From contig JAEOTK010000197.1 of the NCBI GenBank assembly GCA_016839875.1, positions 1 to 6,512 of the forward strand: 6,512 nt of DNA, given 5' to 3'. The position numbers and the translations under genes are program-made. Positions 1-5,638 of this stretch are shown here, piece after piece. The notes under the pieces are model-generated. The model searched no databases and had not been told where the DNA came from. It worked only from the letters and a program-made list of their open reading frames with translations. This DNA comes from Candidatus Heimdallarchaeota archaeon (GTDB lineage: Archaea; Asgardarchaeota; Heimdallarchaeia; Heimdallarchaeales; Heimdallarchaeaceae). Each line of letters begins with the position of its first letter. Position 1 is the stretch's first letter.

Positions 1-30
1 AATCATTGTGAGTTCATCTACGGTAGTATG

Positions 31-38
31 AATATATG
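31..38 (+). promoter_or_regulatory. Possible TATA element upstream of the S41 peptidase gene
   Basis: The stretch AATATATG lies about 25 bases before the ATG at 59, close to the spacing expected of an archaeal TATA box serving a leaderless transcript. A Shine-Dalgarno-like GGGGGAG sits between it and the start, which argues instead for a leadered or internal operon gene. The two signals conflict and only 58 bases of upstream sequence are visible, so this is a weak call. Confidence 0.25.
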
Positions 39-47
39 TTTACTTCT

Positions 48-54
48 GGGGGAG
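48..54 (+). promoter_or_regulatory. Shine-Dalgarno-like GGGGGAG for the S41 peptidase
   Basis: GGGGGAG ends four bases before the ATG at 59. The spacing is short but usable. It supports the ATG at 59 as the start, together with the fact that the protein's first 60 residues already look like the usual N-terminus of this S41 subgroup. Confidence 0.45.
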
Positions 55-58
55 TAAT

Positions 59-1543
59 ATGAATGTTAGCTTTAAAAAATATATAACTGATGTAGAACCC
101 CAAAACATGGGATTATATGAATTCGTTGAAGATTTTGAATATATGTATAGCCTACTTGAAGATAATTTTCCATTCTTTGATATGAATGAGAGAAGAATGG
201 GTTATAATTGGCTTGATCTTAAGGAATTCTATTTAGAAAGAATCAGAGTATGTGAGGATACTACTCAATTTCTTGATGTGCTGCTTGATGCTATCGTAGC
301 TTTACAGAATTGTCATACATATCTTGTACAACCTTCTTTTACTTCCACAAATCGTGAGTGGTTTGTAGGAGACAATCGATATCCTTACACTGAAATTTTT
401 AGTGAAGAGATTGTTGAAGCCAATCAATATTGGATTAGTAAATATGATACTTTAATGTACTTAAGAGATAATTGGTTTTTAGGTAATAATAGAATAAATT
501 ATGATCTATTAATGGTCTATGACAAGGGTGAATATATTGTTCATGAAGCTTCTAATAGTTCAGATGATTATTTGATAGGATCCAAAGTAGTAGCAGTAGA
601 TGGAATTCCTATTCATAATTTAATCAATAATTGCTACAATGTTACTTATCTCCATTATGACTATGCTAGAGAAAGGAATTATGTAGAATTTTTGAGACCT
701 TTATTTCTAGGTTTCTCTACTGATTTTACTTTTGAAAACGCAACTAGTAATCAATTTGATAAAACATTAGATTTTGGTTCTATATTCAGCTATTCTTCTC
801 TTAATTGGAGAGGATACTATCCAAATCTACCTGATATATCAACCAGGCTCTATCCAGATGAACGAGTTGGGTATTTACAACTTGGTGGTATGTTTAATCC
901 TGATCCTCTTTATCACTCGATGATAACATATTTCTACGATACTATTGCTGATTATGATCATCTGATTATCGATATTAGAGGTAATTCGGGGGGTAGTGAT
1001 TATTTCTGGTATCAAGAAATAGTTGCACCTTTAATCAAAGAAAAAACTAAAGATTACTTCTATTTACCACTTCACGATAAAGCAAAATATGCACATATGA
1101 TGAGAAGAGAAAGGCAGTGGTATTCAAAAGTTTCAAAATCATTCTTTGACCATTTACCACCAGAAGTTCAATCTGACGAAGTCAAAATCTACAAAAACCC
1201 AACTACAATTGGGCCTGAAAATTCAGTAGATTTCGATGGAACCATTTCAGTTTTAATCGATAAGAATATCTTTTCTGCTTCTGAATCCTTCTCGGTCTTT
1301 TGTAAGAATACTGGATTTGCTACTTTATACGGCACTAATACAGGTGGTGATGGTATTGGAGATGCTACTTACTTTGTACTTCCAAATAGTAAGCTGATTA
1401 TTAGATTCTCATATATCATGGGACTCTTCCCCAATGGTGATGCGAATCAAGAGACTCATACTCCACCTGATGTCTATTATGAGAGTTCTGCAGGAAATTG
1501 GAGTGAACTAATAGATTTTACAATAAAAGAACTTACAGAGTGA
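59..1543 (+). CDS. S41-family (C-terminal processing/tricorn-like) peptidase, cytoplasmic
   Basis: This 494-residue protein is probably a serine endopeptidase of family S41, acting on unknown protein or peptide substrates. Residues 1-90 form a helical N-terminal domain ending in ALQNCHTY, where His86 matches the His of tricorn-type S41 enzymes. A short PDZ-like stretch with IGSKVVAVDGIPI lies near 173-185. The catalytic core spans about 268-475. It has DIRGNSGG at 305-312, the nucleophile motif SASE at 406-409 (Ser406 by alignment with E. coli Prc and tricorn) and TGGDG at 428-432. It closes with PPDV at 469-472, and Glu465 is a possible third catalytic residue. In Prc-type enzymes the catalytic Lys lies 25 residues after the Ser; here that position is Asp431. 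A Ser-His rather than Ser-Lys mechanism is therefore inferred. There is no signal peptide or membrane segment, so it should act inside the cell. The next gene is convergent, so it has no visible operon partner downstream. Family assignment is firm; substrate is unknown. Confidence 0.88.
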   Translation: MNVSFKKYITDVEPQNMGLYEFVEDFEYMYSLLEDNFPFFDMNERRMGYNWLDLKEFYLERIRVCEDTTQFLDVLLDAIVALQNCHTYLVQPSFTSTNREWFVGDNRYPYTEIFSEEIVEANQYWISKYDTLMYLRDNWFLGNNRINYDLLMVYDKGEYIVHEASNSSDDYLIGSKVVAVDGIPIHNLINNCYNVTYLHYDYARERNYVEFLRPLFLGFSTDFTFENATSNQFDKTLDFGSIFSYSSLNWRGYYPNLPDISTRLYPDERVGYLQLGGMFNPDPLYHSMITYFYDTIADYDHLIIDIRGNSGGSDYFWYQEIVAPLIKEKTKDYFYLPLHDKAKYAHMMRRERQWYSKVSKSFFDHLPPEVQSDEVKIYKNPTTIGPENSVDFDGTISVLIDKNIFSASESFSVFCKNTGFATLYGTNTGGDGIGDATYFVLPNSKLIIRFSYIMGLFPNGDANQETHTPPDVYYESSAGNWSELIDFTIKELTE

Positions 1544-1567
1544 AACCTAATCACAAATAAAGAATTA

Positions 1568-1591
1568 GAGATGCTTTTGCATCTTTTTTTT
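1568..1591 (+). terminator. Hairpin plus T-run terminator after the S41 peptidase gene
   Basis: AGATGC (1569-1574) and GCATCT (1579-1584) form a perfect six-base stem with a TTTT loop, and a T-run extends to 1591. It starts 25 bases after the stop codon at 1543. The stem is short, but the T-run alone could stop an archaeal polymerase. Confidence 0.65.
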
Positions 1592-1611
1592 AACAATTTC
1601 GAATAATTGTT
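1592..1611. repeat. Perfect 7-base inverted repeat between convergent genes
   Basis: AACAATT (1592-1598) and AATTGTT (1605-1611) pair perfectly around a six-base spacer. The repeat lies directly after the plus-strand T-run and four bases beyond the stop codon of the minus-strand DUF3795 gene. It may end or protect that gene's transcript, but the minus strand has no T-run after it, so it is not a classic terminator in that direction. Confidence 0.4.
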
Positions 1612-1615
1612 TGCA

Positions 1616-1972
1616 TTATGTCAGATTGTTTCTTATGCTATCTAGTATTTCTTTAGGTTCTGTTAAATTAAACAAGGTCCATAGTCCTTCTAGTTTTTCA
1701 CAAGAGTAATCATTGCAATGGGCACAATTTTGAACACTTTTTTCTGATCCACAAATCCTTACTTGGCAAACGTTACAGTGTTTGAATAATTCTTGGTCAG
1801 TTGTTATACAACCATCACAATTGATTTCTTCAGGTGCTACAAAGAAATCTGGTCTTGACCATCCTCTAGCTGTTTTTTCTCTTAATTCATTATCATCAGT
1901 TCTTTTAGCAACATATGCTGGACATTCTAAACAATTTATTCCACAGAATGATACTAATTGCTCCTGAGTCAT
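1616..1972 (-). CDS. Small Cys-rich DUF3795-type protein
   Basis: This 118-residue protein has eleven cysteines: 10, 14, 17, 52, 55, 66, 69, 74, 83, 86 and 91. They are arranged as CGINCLECPAY near the N-terminus, then CDGC (52-55), CNVCQVRIC (66-74) and CAHCNDYSC (83-91). That order, with an EKL after the last Cys, is the pattern of the DUF3795 family found widely in anaerobic archaea and bacteria. The family's biochemical role is unknown. The paired cysteines suggest metal binding (Zn or an Fe-S cluster), which is inference. The last 25 residues carry no Cys and look helical. It is cytoplasmic, with no signal sequence. The ATG at 1972 has no Shine-Dalgarno sequence but has a TATA-like element about 29 bases upstream, so the mRNA is probably leaderless. 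The gene stands alone, convergent with the peptidase and divergent from the acyltransferase. Confidence 0.85.
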   Translation of the reverse strand: MTQEQLVSFCGINCLECPAYVAKRTDDNELREKTARGWSRPDFFVAPEEINCDGCITTDQELFKHCNVCQVRICGSEKSVQNCAHCNDYSCEKLEGLWTLFNLTEPKEILDSIRNNLT

Positions 1973-1996
1973 ATTATTTAGAAAACAAGGTTTTAC

Positions 1997-2006
1997 TATT
2001 TAAAGT
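1997..2006 (-). promoter_or_regulatory. Archaeal TATA box of the DUF3795 gene
   Basis: Read on the minus strand this is CTTTAAATAG, preceded by a purine-rich CAAA that could serve as a BRE. Its centre is about 29 bases from the ATG at 1972. An archaeal start site some 25 bases downstream of the TATA centre would fall within a few bases of the ATG. There is no Shine-Dalgarno sequence in between, so a leaderless transcript is the natural reading. Confidence 0.55.
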
Positions 2007-2063
2007 TTGAGAGAATACGGAAAGAAATCTGAGAAATATCTAATCTGTTCATTGCACCCTAGT

Positions 2064-2078
2064 TTTTAAAATATAAAA
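2064..2078 (+). promoter_or_regulatory. TATA-like element for the acyltransferase gene
   Basis: The A/T-only run TTTTAAAATATAAAA is the best TATA candidate before the acyltransferase. It predicts transcription starting around 2095-2100 and a leader of about 30 bases to the TTG at 2130. It lies some 60 bases from the divergent DUF3795 promoter, so the two promoters share the 157-base intergenic region. The intergenic sequence is AT-rich throughout, so chance matches are easy. Confidence 0.4.
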
Positions 2079-2129
2079 CTCCTTAAGTAAACTAATAAAG
2101 GGAAGTAAGAGCACAGGAATGATTCAATT

Positions 2130-3431
2130 TTGAAAAATAATATTTCTACAGAAACAACATTTGGAATTAAACCTAATGGAAAGAAGCATAAGCTAGATGT
2201 TGCTTCTATTGGATTTAGTCTGATAACTAATAAGAGAATTACTAATGTTTTTCGAGTATCCTGTACCTTAAATGAGGAAATTGATACTAAACAACTACAG
2301 ACGGCTATTTCCAACATTTTACCACGATTTCCTTATTATAGAGTTAGTATAAGAAAAGGTCTTATTTGGGGAAAATTAGTAACCAATCTTTCAATTCCGA
2401 AAATAGAAAAGGAGAACCAATATCCTTGCCAGTACATTCCTTTTGGCAGAAACAATCTCCTTTATCGAATACTGGTAGATAAGAACAAAATATCTTTTGA
2501 ATTCCATCATTGCTTAACGGATGGCTATGGAGGTTTGATATTTCTCAATTCTTTAATTGCAGATTATTTCAGAATTAGAGAAGAATCGATTGAGGGGTGG
2601 GACAATATTCTTTTAGCTGCAGATAAAGCAGATTTGTTAGAATTTGAAGATTCATTTGAACAGAATAAGGATATGAAAATAAGAATTCGTACAGACAACT
2701 TCGTAAAAAGAAGTTTCTTTATACCTTACAAAGTTGAACCTCCAGGTGTTTTTAATCTTCGGAATGTATATGTTTCTCTTGAAAGCATCAAGCGAAAATC
2801 TAAGGAGTTGAATGTCTCCATTACTTCTCTCTTAGCAGCCATTTATTATGATTCTCTTGTGGAGATTCAAGAGACAATTTATCCGAATAAATCAGAAAAA
2901 CACAGACCACTTAGTATAAGAATCCCTGTAAACTTGAGAAATATTTTCAAATCAAAAACCATGAGAAATTTTACTTCAACAGTAAGAATAGATTTGGATC
3001 CCAGAGATGAAGATAGATCGATGGCTGATACTGCAAAAGAGATCTACCAATTGTTTAAAGAACAGATTCATAAGGAAACATTCATCTTCAAAATGTCAAG
3101 AAACATAAAGACTGCAAATATGCTAATAATGCATATGGTTCCTTTCCAAATCAAGAGATTCTTTGCAAGAACATTTTATTATTTAGTAAATACTCCATTT
3201 TATAGCGGTATGATATCGAATTTAGGAATGGTATCAATACCAAAACATCTGGAACAAAATATTGATTTTTATGAGTTCACTGTAGGTCCTTCTGCAGGAA
3301 GTAAGGAAAGAATCAGTGTGGTGAGTTTCAACGATAAACTCGTACTCACTTTTAGCAGTGTATTACAAGAACCTATTCTAGTTGATGTTTTCAAAAGAAA
3401 ATTAGAAGAATATGGAATCAAAATAAGTTAA
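2130..3431 (+). CDS. Condensation-domain/alcohol acetyltransferase-like acyltransferase
   Basis: This 433-residue protein belongs to the CoA-dependent acyltransferase superfamily (chloramphenicol acetyltransferase, NRPS condensation domains, alcohol acetyltransferases). The diagnostic HHxxxDG motif is HHCLTDG at 126-132; His127 is the predicted general base and Asp131 is structural. The N-terminal half has KLDVASIGF (21-29) and LPRFPYYRV (64-72), typical of the stand-alone alcohol acetyltransferase-like group. The C-terminal half has SITSLLAAIYY (230-240), IPVNLRNIFKSKTMRNF (265-281) and ISNLG (362-366), the last matching the conserved segment near the acceptor tunnel. Length is normal for the group. 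It probably moves an acyl group from CoA to a hydroxyl or amine acceptor in the cytoplasm, but donor and acceptor cannot be read from sequence. The start is unsettled. TTG at 2130 follows an in-frame TAA at 2106-2108 with no in-frame ATG between, while an ATG at 2119 is one base out of frame. It precedes the exported hydrolase by 137 bases. Confidence 0.8.
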   Translation: MKNNISTETTFGIKPNGKKHKLDVASIGFSLITNKRITNVFRVSCTLNEEIDTKQLQTAISNILPRFPYYRVSIRKGLIWGKLVTNLSIPKIEKENQYPCQYIPFGRNNLLYRILVDKNKISFEFHHCLTDGYGGLIFLNSLIADYFRIREESIEGWDNILLAADKADLLEFEDSFEQNKDMKIRIRTDNFVKRSFFIPYKVEPPGVFNLRNVYVSLESIKRKSKELNVSITSLLAAIYYDSLVEIQETIYPNKSEKHRPLSIRIPVNLRNIFKSKTMRNFTSTVRIDLDPRDEDRSMADTAKEIYQLFKEQIHKETFIFKMSRNIKTANMLIMHMVPFQIKRFFARTFYYLVNTPFYSGMISNLGMVSIPKHLEQNIDFYEFTVGPSAGSKERISVVSFNDKLVLTFSSVLQEPILVDVFKRKLEEYGIKIS

Positions 3432-3436
3432 CTCAT

Positions 3437-3476
3437 TAATAGAAGTAATGTTTGTCACTAATCATTCTATTATTTT
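3437..3476 (+). terminator. Inverted repeat plus T4 after the acyltransferase gene
   Basis: TAATAGAA (3437-3444) and TTCTATTA (3465-3472) pair perfectly over eight bases around a 20-base loop and are followed by TTTT. The hairpin begins six bases after the stop codon. The stem is A/T-only apart from one G-C pair and the loop is long, so it is a modest terminator. It agrees with the next gene having its own promoter. Confidence 0.4.
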
Positions 3477-3533
3477 ATAATAATTATGAATAGTTTTTCA
3501 GACTTAAAAATAAGAGTCACAAGTTGTACTTAA

Positions 3534-3544
3534 ACATTAAATAG
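3534..3544 (+). promoter_or_regulatory. TATA-like element of the exported Ntn-hydrolase gene
   Basis: ACATTAAATAG is centred about 30 bases before the ATG at 3569 and shares TTAAATAG-type bases with the DUF3795 promoter. It predicts transcription starting around 3564-3566, leaving a leader of only a few bases. No good Shine-Dalgarno sequence precedes the ATG; the best match is a weak CCGGA. A second A/T-rich stretch near 3502-3513 is a poorer candidate on spacing. Confidence 0.45.
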
Positions 3545-3568
3545 TGTGGATGTTTAATTTAGCCCGGA

Positions 3569-4651
3569 ATGACAAAGAAATATCTTCAAAAATTATTATT
3601 TATAGTAACTATGATTATTTTATTCTTACAGCCTTTTATAATTCAAGGAATAGAAAATCGTAATATTGAAACTCATGTTTCCTCTTCATGTACAATTTTC
3701 ACTGCAACTATTGGTGATAAAGTGTTTTTTGGAAACAATGAGGATAACAAGCGGAATAATGCTTATAGATGGTACATCCCTGCTCAAAATGTTTCAACTG
3801 AATACTTCGGTGATCAAGAGATTTATGGAGCAGTATTTTTCGGTTATGATAATAATGATTGCCCAGATGTTGATGGTTGGGAACAAGGAGGGATGAATGA
3901 ATTTGGTTTATGTTATGATGGTAATGGCTTACCAGATATTGAATTACATCTTAATCCTAGTTCATCATTCCCTTATACTCCCAATGCTTTAGCTCAAGTA
4001 TTATGGGATTGTAAGGATGTAGAAGAGGTTATTGCATGGTTTCAAAATCACAAATGGGAAGGAGAGCTAGGGGGGCAATTCCATTACGCAGATAGGTTTG
4101 GAGACGCTGTAGTCGTTGGGATTAATGCAACAGGTCAGTGGGTATTTACTAGGATTGATTCTGAATTTCTTGTTTCAACTAATTTCAATCTAAATGATAC
4201 TAGTCAAGGACATTATCCTTGTACACGATATGGTACTGCCACTCAGATGTTAGGTGAAATCAGTTCTGAAAATGATCTTAATGTTTCTAAATGCTCAGAG
4301 ATACTTAATGCAGTTCATCAAGAAGGAACAGCTGCTACAAAATATAGTAACATCTGTGATCCAGTAAATCGGATGTTTTATTTCAATTTGGATAAAGATT
4401 TCACAGAAAGAGACACATTCAACTTAACTGAAATACTTGCAGATACTGATTCATATGAAGAGAAGAGTAGTTTTTTTGGAGTAACAGGTATTCATGGAGG
4501 GAATGTATTAGTTAAGACAGAGAAAATAGATATTCAATTTGAAACTCCTTCAAATACTTCTGAAACAACAGGTATGACCCTAATTGTGAGTCTGTTAGCA
4601 GTATCAGTTAGTGTTTTAATGCTCATTATTTTTAAGAAACGGAAGAAATGA
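3569..4651 (+). CDS. Exported, C-terminally anchored Ntn-hydrolase (choloylglycine/linear amide hydrolase-like)
   Basis: This 360-residue surface enzyme is predicted to cleave a non-peptide C-N amide bond. A basic start (MTKKYLQK) and hydrophobic segment at 9-26 form a signal sequence. The Ntn nucleophile is probably Cys41 in SSSCTIF, which must become N-terminal by signal-peptide or autocatalytic cleavage. Features shared with the bile salt hydrolase/penicillin V acylase family follow: GNNED at 55-59 (the loop carrying the conserved Asp), GGMNEFGL at 107-114, STN at 203-205 (equivalent to Asn175 of clostridial bile salt hydrolase) and CTRYGTA at 218-224 (equivalent to the conserved Arg near 228). 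The family's usual Arg before the Asp is Asn56 here. After a Ser/Thr-rich linker (about 326-335), a transmembrane helix at 336-355 ends in KKRKK, which should stay in the cytoplasm. The catalytic domain therefore faces outward. Substrate is unknown: N-acyl amino acids, acyl-homoserine lactones, lipopeptides or antibiotics are all possible. Superfamily call is strong; precise subfamily is not. Confidence 0.82.
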   Translation: MTKKYLQKLLFIVTMIILFLQPFIIQGIENRNIETHVSSSCTIFTATIGDKVFFGNNEDNKRNNAYRWYIPAQNVSTEYFGDQEIYGAVFFGYDNNDCPDVDGWEQGGMNEFGLCYDGNGLPDIELHLNPSSSFPYTPNALAQVLWDCKDVEEVIAWFQNHKWEGELGGQFHYADRFGDAVVVGINATGQWVFTRIDSEFLVSTNFNLNDTSQGHYPCTRYGTATQMLGEISSENDLNVSKCSEILNAVHQEGTAATKYSNICDPVNRMFYFNLDKDFTERDTFNLTEILADTDSYEEKSSFFGVTGIHGGNVLVKTEKIDIQFETPSNTSETTGMTLIVSLLAVSVSVLMLIIFKKRKK

Positions 4652-4690
4652 ATCTAAGATTTCAATCATTATTGCCTATTCACCTCTAAA

Positions 4691-4762
4691 ATCCTTTTTT
4701 GAAAGAGTGTATTCAAAAAAAACCTTGAGGAATTGAGAATTCAATTTTTTGAACAAAAAATT
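4691..4762. terminator. Convergent terminator region with overlapping inverted repeats
   Basis: This region separates the exported hydrolase from the convergent GNAT gene. AATTGA (4731-4736), loop GAAT and TCAATT (4741-4746) form a stem that runs into a T6 (4745-4750), a plausible plus-strand terminator. On the minus strand, T-runs at 4745-4760 and 4715-4722 would end the GNAT transcript. The element TTTTTTGAA occurs at 4695-4703 and 4745-4753, and its complement TTCAAAAAA at 4712-4720 lies between them. AATTTTTT and AAAAAATT (4743-4750 and 4755-4762) also pair. Several mutually exclusive hairpins are therefore possible. Confidence 0.55.
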
Positions 4763-4770
4763 ACTTAACC

Positions 4771-5559
4771 TTATTTATTTTCTATATAGTAATATAGTTT
4801 CCATGTTTCCTTTTCTCTTAAACCTAATTTCTTTGCTAATCCTACTGAAGCTTCATTTTGTGCATCCCATTCTGGAGTAAGATTATTTTCAAAACAGAAT
4901 TCAAACAATGCCACACATGCAGCAGTTGCAAAACCTTTTCTCCTATATTTTGGATCATCTTTTGTGTCTATTTCTACTTCTAAACGTTCATCATAAATAG
5001 GGATGAAAGAAGAAGCCATGCAAATTGGTTTATCGTCATCTAGTATACAAAATCCCACCCCATTTTCTATGAAATTCTCATCAGAACCAAAGAAAAGTTG
5101 AAGATGATATTTGAGTGATGGTGGAAGATTTTTCACTGTTGAGTGTGATGTTTTTTCTAAACTAAATCCTTCAGGTAAAGGTTTTTTCAAAGAATTCAAA
5201 TGATCAATTGCAAGGGAATCACTTGAAAATTTCACTCTTTTCTGTTGAACAAATCTTATATCTTCTTTTGATGAGAAGTACGATTCAATAAGAGGATACC
5301 ATCCTTTATTTTCAGCAACTATAGCTACCATAGGTGGAAATGTATCCAGAATCTTATTAGCTATTTTTTCATCAGCTTTCCCAACAAAGAACATAAAATT
5401 AACAAACGAAAACTTTGCGTATTCAGGTTTATCAAAATTATCAATTTCAAGTTTTCCTAATTTATTATCAAAAGCATAATTGAAAATGGTTATTGAATTA
5501 TGTTTCCCAAATATCTTCTTGTATTTTCCAAATTCCTCCTTTTTGACAACTTTAAACAT
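4771..5559 (-). CDS. GNAT-family N-acetyltransferase (GNAT_acetyltran, PF12746-like)
   Basis: This 262-residue protein should transfer an acetyl group from acetyl-CoA to an amine on an unknown substrate. The first 130 residues are a poorly conserved N-terminal domain. The GNAT fold occupies roughly 130-260. It includes GVGFCILDDDKPICMASSF (167-185, paired strands), EVEIDTKDDPKYRRKGFAT (194-212) and WDAQNEASVGLAKKLGL (231-247). RRKGFAT is the acetyl-CoA pyrophosphate-binding loop (R/QxxGxG/A). The last motif is the C-terminal helix-strand that this subgroup shares. Length and the spacing of the C-terminal motifs match the bacterial and archaeal two-domain GNAT group represented by PF12746. It has no signal or membrane segment. 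The ATG at 5559 lies 27 bases downstream of a clear TATA box with no Shine-Dalgarno sequence, so it is transcribed separately from the GNAT behind it. The two GNATs belong to different subfamilies and are not a recent duplication. Confidence 0.85.
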   Translation of the reverse strand: MFKVVKKEEFGKYKKIFGKHNSITIFNYAFDNKLGKLEIDNFDKPEYAKFSFVNFMFFVGKADEKIANKILDTFPPMVAIVAENKGWYPLIESYFSSKEDIRFVQQKRVKFSSDSLAIDHLNSLKKPLPEGFSLEKTSHSTVKNLPPSLKYHLQLFFGSDENFIENGVGFCILDDDKPICMASSFIPIYDERLEVEIDTKDDPKYRRKGFATAACVALFEFCFENNLTPEWDAQNEASVGLAKKLGLREKETWKLYYYIENK

Positions 5560-5580
5560 GGAATTTACTAGTTAGAGACC

Positions 5581-5591
5581 CTTATATATTC
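5581..5591 (-). promoter_or_regulatory. Archaeal TATA box of the two-domain GNAT gene
   Basis: The minus strand reads GAATATATAAG, with purine-rich GTAGAAA just upstream as a possible BRE. Its centre is about 27 bases from the ATG at 5559, so transcription would start at or within two or three bases of the start codon. No ribosome binding site is present. This is the clearest archaeal-style promoter in the window. Confidence 0.6.
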
Positions 5592-5599
5592 TTTCTACT

Positions 5600-5617
5600 A
5601 CAGATGTAATCATTTGT
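5600..5617. repeat. Short imperfect inverted repeat upstream of the GNAT promoter
   Basis: ACAGATG (5600-5606) and CATTTGT (5611-5617) are inverted copies with one G-T pair, separated by TAAT. On the minus strand this lies just upstream of the TATA box at 5581-5591 and just downstream of the T-rich end of the RimJ-like gene. It could be an operator or part of transcript ending; chance is also reasonable at this size. Confidence 0.25.
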
Positions 5618-5637
5618 AAAATGAAAAATGGAAGAAA
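5618..5637 (-). terminator. T-rich termination tract after the RimJ-like gene
   Basis: Immediately after the stop codon at 5639 the minus strand reads through TTTCTTCC, TTTTT and TTTT in about 20 bases, without a preceding hairpin. T-rich tracts of this kind end transcription in archaea. The promoter of the next minus-strand gene begins about 30 bases further on, supporting a transcript end here. Confidence 0.4.
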
Positions 5638-5638
5638 C

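Noticed and set aside
1..57. Open plus-strand frame ending in TAA at 55-57, two bases before the S41 peptidase ATG; possibly the end of an upstream gene
   Set aside because: Eighteen open codons are expected often by chance, and the peptide has no recognisable family features. The same stretch also carries a TATA-like element, which fits non-coding sequence better.
1782..1967. 61-codon plus-strand reading frame opposite the DUF3795 gene
   Set aside because: It is antisense to a well-supported gene with a conserved Cys pattern, and its own product matches nothing recognisable.
2066..2317. 83-codon minus-strand frame rich in hydrophobic residues, overlapping the start of the acyltransferase
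   Set aside because: It is antisense to the conserved N-terminus of the acyltransferase. Its hydrophobicity follows from the complement of Lys/Asn-rich AT codons, and it resembles no known membrane protein.
3666..3896. 76-codon plus-strand frame inside the exported hydrolase gene
   Set aside because: It lies in an alternate frame over the best-conserved part of the Ntn-hydrolase and has no family features.
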